The notes under the pieces are model-generated. The model did not search any database. It saw only the letters and a program-made list of their open reading frames with translations, and was not told where the DNA came from. This document shows, piece after piece, positions 9,278-20,384 of a DNA stretch of 64,000 bases. Position 1 is the stretch's first letter. Every line of letters starts with the position of its first letter. The translations under genes and the position numbers were made by a program. Source of the DNA: Azorinus chamasolen. Lineage: Eukaryota; Mollusca; Bivalvia; Cardiida; Solecurtidae. The stretch covers positions 66,622,269 to 66,686,268 of the forward strand of contig OY755237.1 of assembly GCA_963576725.1 (NCBI GenBank), written 5' to 3'.

Positions 9278-12200
9278 TTCTTCCTCCTCCTTCAGTGCTG
9301 CCAAACGCTTTTCTTCCTCTCTGTCTTTTTCTGCTTTAAGCCTTTGACTGGCTACCTTCTTCTCAAGGAAGTCAATATACTCCATGTAATATGTGTCTGT
9401 CTGACGGTTATCTCCAAATGTTTGTCGAAATTTCTAAAATATATATGGTATAAACAATTAATTAATGACACTGGTCAAATGCTGATTTAACTTAATTTCT
9501 ACATACATTCAACAACTTCAAAATTACATATAAATTCAGGCAATATATAATGCAATTCCATATTAATTTGCCACTTAAAAAACAATTGACAGTAAATTCT
9601 GTGTTTATACCTTACTCATATCTTTTTCATTTTTCATATCTTATGTCTTTAAATGCCAGTATTGCATAATTATATTAAGTAAGATCTGCCTTATAATATT
9701 TGTAAATCCATCTTTAAATATGTAAATATAACATTCACTTAAATTCTAGTCAGGCTGTACAGTTCACTGAATGAGCAATGGATAAAAGCAAACCTCTTCT
9801 CTGGCCTTTCTTCTTTGCCTATCTTCATCATCTGTTTCATCTTTATCTTCTTCTCTTTTCTTCTTTTTCTTTTTTCTTTCTTTCTTTTCCTTCTGCATAA
9901 GAAATTTTTGTTCAGTTTCAAAATACCACACTAGATTATTAAAGATACATACTGCAATATAAAAAACAAAAAGAATGAATAAAATTTGGTAAGTACTAAT
10001 AAAATAGAATAATCTATCCATGACTGAGATGTGTACCAAATTATATTGAATTCTGACAATATAAAAAGAACATTATGGCCCAGACAGAATAACACAGAGA
10101 CAACAACACTTAGATACAATATATTAGTGTACGTTGAATTGATTGCAAGCGACTTCAACAAAAAGTTTAGTATTCACTTACTATCATTCAATACTGAAAG
10201 ATATTTTAAGATTATGGTTATAATGTGCACCTCCTATAACATAATAACAGCAAGAATATCTTTAAATCTTACCTTCACTACAGGGTGGTTCTTGTCCTCC
10301 ATTCCATATTCTGTCAAGATGTGAGGCAGTGTTGTTCTTGCATGAGTTTTGTAATGTGTCTGAACCAGCTTAAGATCCACAGTTTTTGATAGGTCTTCCT
10401 TGTTGCCACCATCCTCAGAGATTTGCTGCTCTGTTTCAGCTTTGTTACCATTCACAGATTCAGTTTCCTTATCATTTTGCACTTGATCATCTGCTGTGCT
10501 TTTAGTGTCTTCATCTGGTGTTTGGTTCTCTACATTGGGGAAAAAAACAGCCAGTCTAAGACAAAAGATGGCATTGATGCTTTGCAAAGAATCTCAACCA
10601 ACAAGCTGCCCTATTGAAATTGAAAATCTCATCCGGAACATATACTGACTAGTAGCTGGCACTCACTAGCATCTACAGAATTTTATCCAACCAGACTGAT
10701 GGTGTACACCTTGATCACATGTTATAACTGAACTCCAATGGGAATAAATGCATGAGGTAAATAGCAAGGACCCATAAGAAACTCTACTTATGAAGCATTA
10801 ATGTTTCAGATGGAGGTAAAATGTATATGTAACCGGAAAACTGAAGCAGACAAAAACTTTGCAAACCCTGAAACAGAAATTGGTTTATGTTCAAGTAAGT
10901 AAGCATTTATGGGAACTCAGTAGAATACAAAGAACTACCCGATTGTATTTTGTTTTTCATATTTTTAAATCTACTTTTAGGCAAAAAAAAACAACTGGCA
11001 AAAAAAAAAAAACTGGTATAAAACAGTAAGAGGAGTAGTCCAGTCAAAATATTTCCAATGGTCACTAGACAGACATATGGATGATCATATTCCAACAAAA
11101 CACCAGTAAATTTAAATTGTTGAAATCAAGTTACACTACAAAGTTGGGTATGGAAATATATTGATTCATGAAATACCACATTACCAGTTGAGTCATTTGT
11201 CTTCGTGCTCTCATTTGCATGTTCTTTCTTTGCCTTTTCCTGCAAAATAAAAAAGGTACAACTAAACATGCACTGTTTCATCTTTACATATTACGAAGAA
11301 TTCAAATTTTGGAATTCATTTTGTCTTGAATCAATAACTGTCAAGTTTAACATTTTCATTGTTAGGTAATAAATATCATAGACTAAACAGGTGAGCTTTT
11401 AATTGGGGCATTTCTGACAAAAGGTTACCTGTCAAGACTTGAGGGTATCTATATCTGTATTATGGTATTGTGCCATCTTCTACTGTTTTAAGAAAGAGTT
11501 AGCTTATAAATAGGACCACAAATGTTTGGCAGCAGGGGTGTAAAACAGTAACAAAATTAAGTGGGGTAAATGTTTCTATGAAAGCACTAACGAGGGTCCA
11601 TTAAAGAAGATATGTTCCTCTAGTTAATCAATTTCTTTTTTGTGTGTGTAGGAACCTCAAATAATGCAGTCATATTCAAGTTTGGAGCATACAATTGCAA
11701 GAAGAATTGTTATTTTTCGACATCTGAAATATTCCCTGATAATCATGAGTATGTAGTTTATAGAGATGACAGAACAGGTAGTAAGGGACTACTTCGCTTT
11801 GTTTGCGAAGAACAGCCAGACCTAAAGAATGACTGCAATATTGTATGGTCAAAAATAACTATTCCCGGGGTCAAATCGATTTACCTATCATCATTTTATA
11901 AACCACACGAGATAAGGATAGGTTGCTTGCACTCCGAGACTCACTTCGAAACATACCTGCCCATTGTAAAATCTGGATCCTTGGCGATTTAAATCTGCCT
12001 GAACTAGACTGGAATATTGGAGTGGTCAAAGATTCATGTAAATACAAATCCTTGTATGAAGACTTTCTAGAAAACTTAACAAACTTCAGTTTAGAACAAG
12101 TAGTAAAAATCCCAACCAGAGGTAACAATACACTGGACCTTTATCTAACAAACCAACCTAGCCAAGTACATTCTACTCGAACATTACCCAGTCTTAGTAC

Positions 12201-13193
12201 ATCAGACCATGATATTGTCTTTCATGAAGTTGTTAATTATGTACGGACTTGTAAATAAATATCACTTGACTTGTCTGTGCCATAGATCTTGCGAAAGCCT
12301 AGCGTAGAGTTTGCTTTTTTAGTTGATCATTTTATGTCTTCTGAGAGGGTTACACCTAGATATGGATTAACTTCTACTTGAACATAGAAACCTAATCGGC
12401 AAATGGTAATTCTAGGCTTCAAGTCAAGAACGCTGCTGCATAAAATAGCTTGCACAGGTTCAAGATTATGATTATTTCATTAGACTGTATTGTGACAGGC
12501 CGGGTACAAGTACTGGGTGAAAGACAGTAAGCGGTTCTGATAGCTTAGTGGTTAGAGCACTCGCCTTGTAAGTGAGGGGTCCAGGGTTCGATCCCTGGTC
12601 TGGCTGCATGTTTTTCACCAGTCCTGTTACAGTTGGCGCCCAACTTGAAAATCGGACCCTGTGCACGCCCATGATTTCTGCTGCAGATTCGGCGAGAATC
12701 TCAGGGGAAAAGGGGGAGTAGTGTGACAGGCCGGGTACAGGTACTGGGTGAAAGACAGTAAGCGGTTCGGATAGCTCAGTGGTTAGAGCACTCGCCTTGT
12801 AAGTGAGGGGTCCTGGGTTCGATCTCCGGTCTGTCTGCATGTTTTTCACCAGTCCTGTTACAGTATTTCTATCAGACTGTATCAATGTCTATTGACTTCG
12901 ACTATTAAATAGTCCTCAATAATGTTGAAATGTATCCCCAGTTATTGAGAACACTGTTATTCTTATATAAATATAAGAAAAAAATATCATGAACATGCAG
13001 GAACACTGTCGTAAAGAAAAATTGAAATAACAATCCGAAGAATGACAACATTTGGGTATTGTTGTCGTAATTGTGTATATCAGAAGTCTAAAATGAAAAT
13101 AAATTATATAAAATATTGAGAAACCTCTTCTAGACTTTCTAGTTGTTCGTTTTTGTCATCTTTTTCGGTATTTTCCTCTCCCTTGTCGGCCAT
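9278..13193 (-). CDS. Five-exon gene for an unidentified charged coiled-coil protein, 3' end missing
   Basis: The function is unknown; I do not recognise the family. Coding exons in order of translation are 13193-13125, 11239-11185, 10529-10273, 9892-9794 and 9433-9278. Each intron border read has GT and AG, and the phases agree, giving 212 residues. Residues 1-95 are polar and acidic. Residues ~97-127 are the least biased part (VDLKLVQTHYKTHARTTL, then PHILTEYG). Exon 4 is a Lys/Arg run followed by an acidic stretch. Exon 5 holds YYMEYIDFLEKKVASQ and then a Glu/Lys/Arg-rich helix, likely a coiled coil. Reading past exon 5 gives only six more residues before a stop, but the border GAA|GTGAGT is a strong donor, so I infer more exons beyond the window. 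The start was chosen because it opens the frame, is followed by ADKGEE, and has CpG-rich DNA upstream. Possible roles such as ciliary or nuclear scaffold are guesses. Confidence 0.75.
11642..12258 (+). pseudogene. Broken endonuclease domain of a non-LTR (LINE) retrotransposon
   Basis: Two frames together match the apurinic-type endonuclease of non-LTR retrotransposons. The first holds TSEIFPDNHEYVVYRDDRTG and IVWSKITIPGVKSIYLSSFY. The second, from about 11923, holds WILGDLNLPELDW, NNTLDLYLTNQPSQV and the catalytic STSDHDIV motif. A frameshift near 11905-11923 separates them, and part of the first frame seems deleted. A stop follows at 12256, and no reverse transcriptase follows. It sits in intron 1 of the minus-strand gene, on the opposite strand, and is a dead 5' fragment. 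Confidence 0.8.
12491..12631 (+). repeat. TRIM-1 5' LTR with tRNA-Thr-like module
   Basis: A tRNA-like segment fills the middle: an A box TAGCTTAGTGG (12541-12551), an anticodon-arm-like stem CTCGC/GTGAG with loop CTTGTAA (anticodon UGU), and a B box GGTTCGATCCC (12585-12595). The acceptor stem does not pair and the T loop has an odd size, so this is not a functional tRNA gene. It may be an internal pol III promoter. Confidence 0.8.
12634..12647 (+). other. TRIM-1 primer binding site
   Basis: TGGCGCCCAAC is followed by TTG. The first 11 bases are complementary to the CCA end of tRNA-Lys(CUU) as found widely in animals. The spacing of 2 nt from the LTR is normal. Confidence 0.8.
12703..12718 (+). 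other. TRIM-1 polypurine tract
   Basis: AGGGGAAAAGGGGGAG ends three bases before the 3' LTR, the expected place for plus-strand priming. Confidence 0.75.
12722..12862 (+). repeat. TRIM-1 3' LTR with tRNA-like module
   Basis: It has the same length as the 5' LTR. The A box here is TAGCTCAGTGG, a better match to consensus. The anticodon-arm sequence is unchanged, and the B box region is mutated (GGTTCGATCTC). Confidence 0.8.
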
Positions 13194-13370
13194 TATGGTT
13201 GTCTAGGACGCATTTTACGGTGACCCGCGTAACTTACATTATCGTCAAAAACACATTTTCTTAATCTGCGCCAGTCTGTGCGACCCTTTTCTGCGCGAAT
13301 TATTATTGCGCTAATCTATCGCAATTTAGCGACTGAGATAGATGCGTGGTATCTACTCGACTTAAAGTTC
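13194..13370 (-). promoter_or_regulatory. Probable promoter and 5' UTR of the minus-strand gene
   Basis: The stretch upstream of the ATG is free of repeats and rich in CpG compared with its surroundings (CCCGCGTAA, GCGCGAATT, TTGCGCTAAT, TAGCGACTG). I see no clear TATA box. It ends where an A MITE begins. Confidence 0.5.
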
Positions 13371-13686
13371 TTAATCCTTTCCCTCATATAAACGCCTTTT
13401 CACACATTTGCAAACAGAGCAGTCGTGGCGCACCTCATCACCAGTGACATAAACTTCAATTTGCTGAAGGTGGTCACTATGTAGTAGAAGTAGAAGGAGA
13501 AGAAGACTAGATAGGAGCCGTCTGATCAGGGTCTGCTATGGTGCTAACGGAATTTGATAGATCTGTTTCTTTACTTTCTAAAATAGCTAGTGTTCCAACT
13601 TCCATATTTCATTATAACTATTTTGTCTATGAATATTCAGTAGGTAATGGAATTTGGACTTAAATATAGAACAAGGGAAGGGTTAA
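13371..13686 (+). mobile_element. TTAA MITE family A with an insertion in its left arm
   Basis: The A termini (TTAATCCTTTCCCTCATATA; GGGAAGGGTTAA) are normal. The left hairpin arm is replaced or interrupted by ~85 bp (GTGGCGCACC...AGAAGGAGAAG). The right arm (TAGGAGCCGTCTGATCAGGG) is intact. Confidence 0.75.
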
Positions 13687-13765
13687 GCGGTGATAGAATC
13701 CAAACCAATTTCTGAATCTACTGTTAAAGACATTCCGATATCTAGAGATGGTTTTGAACAATCAA

Positions 13766-13885
13766 CACCATGCATATTAATTATATATTTGTTTGACTTA
13801 TGAAATCAGATCTATATAATCCAATAGCAAGCAGAGCAGACCTTGATCAGATGGCTCCTACAGGAGTCATGTTACAGAGTGTACT
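13766..13885 (-). mobile_element. Family B fragment
   Basis: AGCAAGCAGAGCAGACC and the hairpin GATGGCTCCTACAGGAGTC are present. The rest of the terminus is lost and is followed by unrelated DNA to about 13928. Confidence 0.5.
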
Positions 13886-13927
13886 CATATCATCTAGCAC
13901 ATTTTGGCTTTATATCTCTAATGAGAG

Positions 13928-14220
13928 TTAACCCTTTACTCCATACATACACATTTCCTTTCTACAACCAGTATCCGTGCTTATAAAACCTTTTAGCTGA
14001 GTCTGAGTTCGTTCTCAAGTTTTTGATTGGTCAGAGCTGACCAATCAAAAGCTTGAGAACTCAAATCTGACCAATCAAAAACTTTATAAGCATGGACACT
14101 GGTCTTCACAGTTTCTGCCTTGGCCAACATTTCCTGTGCTCATATGCCATTATGAAAAATAATTTGATATTCATGACGTCATTATTTATTACATGAATAT
14201 TCATGAAGTAAAGGATTAGC
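13928..14220 (+). mobile_element. Family B MITE with its core hairpin replaced by palindrome L
   Basis: The left end TTAACCCTTTACTCCATACA and the right part (CAGTTTCTGCCTTGGCC, then GAATATTCATGAAGTAAAGG) are typical B. The expected core with AAACAGAG...GATCAGGG is absent, and a different palindrome, L (13968-14102), occupies its place. Confidence 0.75.
13968..14102. repeat. Palindrome L
   Basis: The outer arms CCAGTATCCGTGCTTATAAA and TTTATAAGCATGGACACTGG are inverted. The inner parts hold GTTTTTGATTGGTCAG and CTGACCAATCAAAA words in both directions, so each arm carries a CCAAT-box-like ATTGG/CCAAT. A second copy is at 28845-28992. Confidence 0.8.
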
Positions 14221-14249
14221 CAATTCTCTCATTCTAAGTGTCTGCGTGA

Positions 14250-14484
14250 CTAATTCTCTCACAGACCCATTTTGTCGCCTTTACAAAGAGAGTAGACCCA
14301 GGCCAGACTGCTCCTATAGGAATAATCTGATCAGGGTCTGCTGTCTTTGCTTATGAAATAATGTACACCTGGGCGTACAGTTTCTGCCATAGCCACACAT
14401 TCTGTTGTTCAATATGCCATTGAAGAAACCAGTTAATTAACATTCATTATTTATCAGATGAATATTCATGCAGGGAAGGGTTAA
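14250..14484 (+). mobile_element. TTAA MITE family B, left end diverged
   Basis: The hairpin GACTGCTCCTATAGGAATAA is partly decayed. The right end is GAATATTCATGCAGGGAAGG followed by TTAA, an A-like terminal variant. TTAA at 14481-14484 is shared with the next element. Confidence 0.65.
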
Positions 14485-14665
14485 ACTCCCAATCTGTTGT
14501 AGTTTGTACTCTCAACTTCCAATTTTGTAAAAAGTGAGAAACTACTGACCAATGTGTCATACAGCTTGAATCCTGGTGAGACACAAGCGTTATTTGGCAT
14601 CTCATTTGGATCCAAACTGTTTGAAAATGCCAGTTAGGTACGACTTAGCATGATAAGGGTTGACT
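14481..14665. mobile_element. TTAA MITE family F (subfamily F2)
   Basis: AAACTACTGACCAATGTGTC precedes the arms ACAGCTTGAATCCTGGTGAG and CATCTCATTTGGATCC, followed by CAAACTGTTTG. It matches the copies at 39915 and 43981. Confidence 0.6.
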
Positions 14666-14721
14666 TGAGAATCACAAATGTTACATCTTCAAATCTTGAA
14701 CACAGATTCATTAGTTCCATA

Positions 14722-14930
14722 GTGACTCTTTCACTGCCACAACTTGGTCGTCAAAAAATTGTCATATGCTATAATGTTTGAAGGTTTCATAACCTCACGT
14801 TTATTACAAAACATAATCATAGTAACAAACAGTTTGGATCCTGATGTGATGCCCTTGTTCGGCATCTAATCTGGATCTAGACTTTTTGCAAAGGTGATTA
14901 CATATTGGCTATTGGCAGTAAAAGAGTAAC
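14722..14930. mobile_element. TTAA MITE family F, diverged
   Basis: ACAAACAGTTTGGATCCTGA and GCATCTAATCTGGATCTAG form the hairpin around a TTCGG centre. The termini are weak (GACTCTTTCACTGCC; GGCAGTAAAAGAG). Confidence 0.5.
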
Positions 14931-14960
14931 GGAGTAAAGGTCAGCTACCAATTACAACTA

Positions 14961-15321
14961 CAGTGCTCCCTCTCTACAACGACACCCTTTGGGATACGAA
15001 GATTGTATGTGTTGTTCAGAGGGAGTTGTTATAGGGAGGGAAAATCAAACATAATTAGCTTGTTTGCAGATACCCAAATAAGGTGTATTTCGAGAGCTAA
15101 AACCGTTATGCCTCCATCAAACCCTATGTTGTGACCACTCTTTAGAATCGTCACAAAGTGACGATTCTAAAGAGTGGTCACAACATAGGGTTTGATGGGG
15201 GCATAAAGATAATACGATGGAAAAAGTTGTTTCTGGAGCCTTGTTGTTTCGGAAACAGTGACATGCGTTGTTGTAAGGAGGGAATCGTTATTGAGAGGGT
15301 CGTTGTAGGGAGGGAGCACTG
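14961..15321. mobile_element. TA foldback element family E, full length
   Basis: The copy is 361 bp with termini CAGTGCTCCCTCTCTACAAC and GTTGTAGGGAGGGAGCACTG and flanking TA at both ends. A nearly perfect ~50 bp-arm palindrome at 15104-15205 contains CAAACCCTATGTTGTGACC, the same word as the arms of K elements. Confidence 0.85.
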
Positions 15322-15470
15322 TAATGACAGTAGTTTGGGAGTTACATCTATAATATCTCTTTTTCAGTTTTGTCTGACAAATTAGACATGGTTGTTTAGA
15401 AGACTGCTCAGATACAAAACAAATATGTTCAGGTTTTGCTTACGGTATGCAATAAATATCAAATAGTGCC

Positions 15471-15657
15471 TTAATCCTTTGCCACATATAAACACTTTTT
15501 CACATAATTGCCAACAGAGTAGACCAAGATCAGACGGCTCTTATAGACACCGTCTGATCAGAGTCTGCTGTTTGCTTTTGACATGGTATTGATCTGATTC
15601 TAAAATATGCATGATGTCTCTATTTCTTACATGAATATTCGTGAGGTGAAATGTTAA
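15471..15657 (+). mobile_element. Chimeric TTAA MITE AB
   Basis: The left end is A-type (ACATATAAACACTTTTTCAC) and the right part is B-type (TTTCTTACATGAATATTC). TTAA is at both ends. The hairpin is intact except at the centre (GCTCTTATAGACACC). Confidence 0.7.
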
Positions 15658-15751
15658 GAGGATTACACAATAAGTGTAGAATGAATCACTCTTGTAACAT
15701 TCGAAGAATTAATTAGCAAAATATATAAAACATGTCGGCATGTACAAGATA

Positions 15752-15885
15752 CAGTAATACACCTCTCATGCAATTATTTTATGAATAAGCATATGTGTCT
15801 TTAGAAGAAGGTTGTTGCATAATGCAGGATAAAGTAATTCAGGAAGCTCTCTCACCTGCTTGTAAGACCCATAATCAGATCTTTT
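15752..15885. mobile_element. Family D fragment, left half
   Basis: TACAGTAATACACCTCTCATG and GCAGGATAAAGTAATTCAGG match a D left end and arm. The right half is lost where the microsatellite starts. Confidence 0.55.
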
Positions 15886-15900
15886 TGATAGGCAATTAGG

Positions 15901-16740
<840 letters not shown>

Positions 16741-17039
16741 ATTTAAATTAAATAACAGATAAGAACAGCTGATTTAAGTGTGTTTATTTTTACATTTCAT
16801 TAATATTCATAAATATGGCATTTATATTCAAAAGACATGAACAAATAAATTATATACACAAAGTATTGATCCTTTGCTCTCGTCTGTTTTGGTACAATTT
16901 GATTTTGGTATTTTGCGTAAATAAATCACAGAAAAGATATTATACTCAAAATAATACTAAATACAATGCTCAGAGAAAAGTGATTATTCCTTTGCGCATA
17001 TTATATGCAAAATAGCTGAAATATGCATGCTTTATAGGA

Positions 17040-18262
17040 ATATTACCTGAAACAAAGACTGTTTTGTCCTTCTTTTGCCTCTAAAAGCAAAGTTATGACG
17101 CATTTTTTTAACCACGGGTGTTTCGAAATTTACCTCGGGTTACCATGGAAACCGTTAAAAAGCATAGCTGGGACACAATTTGTTGGGGGAATGCTCAAAT
17201 TGTGTTCTGCGGACCCCAACGAACAATTTAAACCTGAACTCAATAGTTTTTGTGCAAACAACAAACTCCTTTTTCTAAAAAAGCGGATTTTTTACACTTC
17301 CTCATTAATATTCATAAGCAATCATATATGAATATTATTAAAATTATATATCATAATCAAGTTATATGTCTCTGCTTTACTTTGGTTTTTGTTTTGTCCT
17401 TCTATTGCCTCTAAAAGCAAAGTTATTACGCATTTTCTGAACCAATGATGTTTCGAAATATACCTCGGGTTACCATGGAACCCGTTCAATAAAGCATAGA
17501 TGGGGCAAATTACTTTGGGGCATGCTCAAAATGTGTTCTGATGACCCCAACGAACAATTTAAACCTGAATTCAATAATTGCTGTGCATTAATAAGCCCAT
17601 CAGATTAAACAACGAACTCCCTTTTTCTAAAAAAAACGCATTTTGTTACTTTCTCATTAATATTCATAAGAATGTATTTATGAATATTAATAAAATCATA
17701 TATCATATTCAAGTTATATGTCTCTGCTTTACTTTGGTACTTGTTTTGTCCTTCTATTGCCTCTAAAAGCAAAGTTATTACGCATTTTCTGAACCAAGGA
17801 TGTTTCGAAATTTACCTCGGGTTACCATGGAAACCGTTAAATAAAACATAGATGGGACAAAATTATTTGGGGAAATACTCAAAATGTATTCTGAGGACAC
17901 CAACAAACAACTTAAACCGAAATTCAATAATTTCTGTGCATTAATAAGCCCATCAGACTAAACAACAAACTCCTTTTTTCCTAAAAAACGCATTTTTTAC
18001 TTCCTCATAATATTCATAAGAATGCATTTATGAATATTAATTAAATCATATATCATATTCAATCTATATGTCTCTGCTTTACTTTGGTACTTCTTTTGTC
18101 CTTCTATTCTTATAAAAGCAAAGTTATGACGCATTTTCTGAACCAAGGTAGTTTCGAAAATTACCTCGGGTTACCACGGAAACCGTAAAATAAAACATAG
18201 CTGGGACAAACTTATTTTGGGGGGCATGCTCAAAATGTGTTCTGAGGACCCCAACGAACAAG
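17040..18262 (+). repeat. Satellite array, unit 330-352 bp, about 3.5 copies
   Basis: GTTTTGTCCTTCT recurs at 17061, 17391 and 17743, and as CTTTTGTCCTTCT at 18093. Each unit holds TACCTCGGGTTACCATGG, GACCCCAACGAACAA and AATATTCATAAG. The last unit stops in the middle, at ACGAACAAG. A partial unit end may also precede the array (TTAATATTCATAAATATGGC, ~16800). Confidence 0.9.
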
Positions 18263-18407
18263 TTGGTACCCATGAAAAAAAGTCTAGGGGGGTGCTACGG
18301 TAACCACTACTAGAACCCAGCCTAACAGAATAAACTTACTAAATAAAAAAAATACAGACTTCGCTCAGTACTTACCAGACACATGGGATATAGTTGACTT
18401 CGGTAAT

Positions 18408-18629
18408 ACGATAACTCCTACATGGCTAATGCCATTTGATTGAATCTTCATACATTGACAGAGCATGATTAGAGAAAGTGTCATGTATAAGGGCCATAAC
18501 TCTTGCTTCAATACTTTTACGATAACTCCTACATGGCTAATGCCATTTGATTGAATCTTCATACATTGACAGAGCATGATTAGAGAAAGTGTCATGTATA
18601 AGGGCCATAACTCTTGCTTCAATACTTTT
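18408..18629 (+). repeat. Direct tandem duplication, 111 bp x 2
   Basis: The unit begins ACGATAACTCCTACATGGCT and contains AAGGGCCATAACTCTTGC. The two copies are almost identical. The duplicated peptide seen in a minus frame is a consequence, not evidence for a gene. Confidence 0.9.
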
Positions 18630-18689
18630 GGAGTTATTGCCTTTGTTACATTGTCTTTTCCAATCAATAACTCCTGCTCTACTGTGCTC

Positions 18690-18771
18690 ATATGGCATTA
18701 TGCCATATTAAAATTAACTTAATTGATAGTCATGAAGTTATTATTTCTTACATTAATATTGATGGAGTAAT
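18690..18771 (+). mobile_element. Family B fragment, right end
   Basis: CATATGGCATTATGCC is followed by AATTGATAGTCATG and TTCTTACATTAATATTGATG. The terminal GGGTTAA is missing. Confidence 0.5.
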
Positions 18772-18849
18772 AGAAAACAAGGGCAGCATATGATCAAGTA
18801 AATGTTCACTACTTTCAAAAGTATGTACACCATATCTTCTTTCTGGAAG

Positions 18850-18956
18850 TCAAATAACCGTGACTGAAACTGTAGAATCTATATAAATTCCATAAGCAGG
18901 CTTAGCAGACTTTGATCACAAGACTCCAGATCTGGGTCTACTCTGTTTGCAAAGCA
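18850..18956 (-). mobile_element. Family B fragment
   Basis: GACTGAAACTGTAGAATC, AGCAGGCTTAGCAGAC, then the half hairpin CCAGATCTGGGTCTACTCTG. It is truncated where a second inverted B begins. Confidence 0.5.
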
Positions 18957-19124
18957 GATGGACACAGGATTTCTTTGTCGTGGTAGAGACTATAGAATCA
19001 TATCTATTTTATATCATAAGCAGACAGAGCAGACCCTGATCAGACGGTTTCTACATAAGCTGTCTGATCTGGATCTACTGTTTGCAATGGCATAGAAAAG
19101 AATATTTATGGAGTAAAGGGTTAA
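18957..19124 (-). mobile_element. TTAA MITE family B, one end truncated
   Basis: It has GTAGAGACTATAGAATCA, the hairpin CAGACGGTTTCTACATAAGC, then TATTTATGGAGTAAAGGG and TTAA. Confidence 0.65.
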
Positions 19125-19137
19125 GCCCAAAAGTGAC

Positions 19138-19374
19138 ACTTTCCCTGTTGAATATTAATGTAAAGAATTATAACATCATGCATAATTATATTTTAATTGA
19201 TTTTTTTATAATGGCATATGTATTGGTGTTGGTTGAATGTGTAGAGTCAGATCTTTTGTAAATTCTTAAGCAAACAGAGCAGACGCAGATCAGACAATTT
19301 ATACAGGAGCCATCTGATCTTGGTCTACTCTGCTTCCAAACACATGAAAAGCATTTATATGAGGGAAAGGGCTA
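19138..19374 (-). mobile_element. Chimeric TTAA MITE AB
   Basis: The B-type part comes first (TGTTGAATATTAATGTAAAG) and the A-type end last (AAAAGCATTTATATGAGGG). The terminal TTAA sites are mutated to CTAA on the right. Confidence 0.65.
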
Positions 19375-19585
19375 ATTAAAAGGGTTAATGGAGATGGATG
19401 CTTGATCTTCCCAAATGTTAACTGAATTGCATGTAAACAGCCAGTATGTTACTTTGGCCAGTTCACCCTTTCCTTGTTTAACATTTTTCAAGATTTCTTC
19501 ACCTCGTGAATTTTCAGACAGAATTATAGAACATGGAAAAGGGAATTCTTTCACTGTGTGGACATTGTCTGATCAGATCTATAAA

Positions 19586-19725
19586 TCCCTGTAAGCAAAC
19601 ACATCAGACCTTGATCAGACGTCTCCTATAGAAACTCTGATCTGGTTGCACTCTGTTTTCAAATGCACCCAGATCAGAGTTTCTATAGAATACGTCTGAT
19701 CTAGGTCTGGTGTGTTTGCTTACAG
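19586..19725. repeat. Compound palindrome made of two inverted core hairpins
   Basis: CCTGTAAGCAAACACATCAG at the left matches the inverse of the right end (CTGGTGTGTTTGCTTACAGG). Inside, GATCAGACGT and TTCTATAGAAACTCTGATC words are also mirrored. An entire core hairpin has been duplicated in inverted order. Confidence 0.75.
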
Positions 19726-20384
19726 GAATTGTTTTCAAATGCACGAAAAGTCGACAAAGAAGACAGGTTGTTTAATAGTTGAACAGAACGTTATTATACA
19801 TCTCAGGCACCGGGGTGCAACAAGAGGAAATACAATACACACAATAGTCGTACACTATGACAAAGTACAATCGTGGTAATTAATAAGGTAAATAATAAAG
19901 TTACTGGTGGTTGGAGACATAAACTACTAGATATGCATATGTATATATATGCTTAAACACAGAAATAAAGAACGAAAGAAAGAAAGAAAGTAAATAAGAA
20001 AACAAAGAGAGAACTCAAAATAGGGGGAAAGCTAAGATATTCATTGAATGGTGATTCGACATTTCGCTGCCAAATAAAAGTACATGTAAGAGTCATGCAG
20101 AAAACACCGCATACAAAACACACAACCGCCCAAACAGCACCACGACAACAAACAGCAACAATGGGTTTATTATATTTGTAGCAGATAATCGGTGGTTCTG
20201 TATTTATAAAGTATTTAGGAAATGTGTCATTTACATTTTTGCCTCTGAATATACTCTGGAGGGCAATAAAACCAATACCTTTATTAATAAAAGGGATTTT
20301 CCAAAAGATTCTTTGATGTTCAGATAATTTGTCAATGTGTGGTCTGAGAACATGTAGAGTAAAGCTTTGTATCAAACTAGCCGT

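Larger units (their letters stand above)
12491..12862 (+). mobile_element. TRIM-1: 372 bp LTR miniature with tRNA-like LTRs
   Basis: Two direct repeats of exactly 141 bp flank a 90 bp interior. The repeats start TGTGACAGG and end CCTGTTACA. Two bases after the first repeat comes TGGCGCCCAAC, which matches the complement of the 3' end of animal tRNA-Lys(CUU), the usual kind of primer site. A purine tract (12703-12718) lies just before the second repeat. GTAT is duplicated at 12487-12490 and 12863-12866. The LTRs differ at 7 of 141 positions. There is no coding capacity. These are the marks of a terminal-repeat retrotransposon in miniature. Confidence 0.9.

Noticed and set aside
12533..12605. 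A functional tRNA-Thr gene
   Set aside because: The acceptor stem does not pair, the T arm is irregular, and the sequence repeats as part of a 141 bp LTR.
12472..12885. 137-codon minus open frame with a duplicated peptide
   Set aside because: It reads through the two TRIM-1 LTRs, so the duplication is the LTR pair, not a protein repeat.
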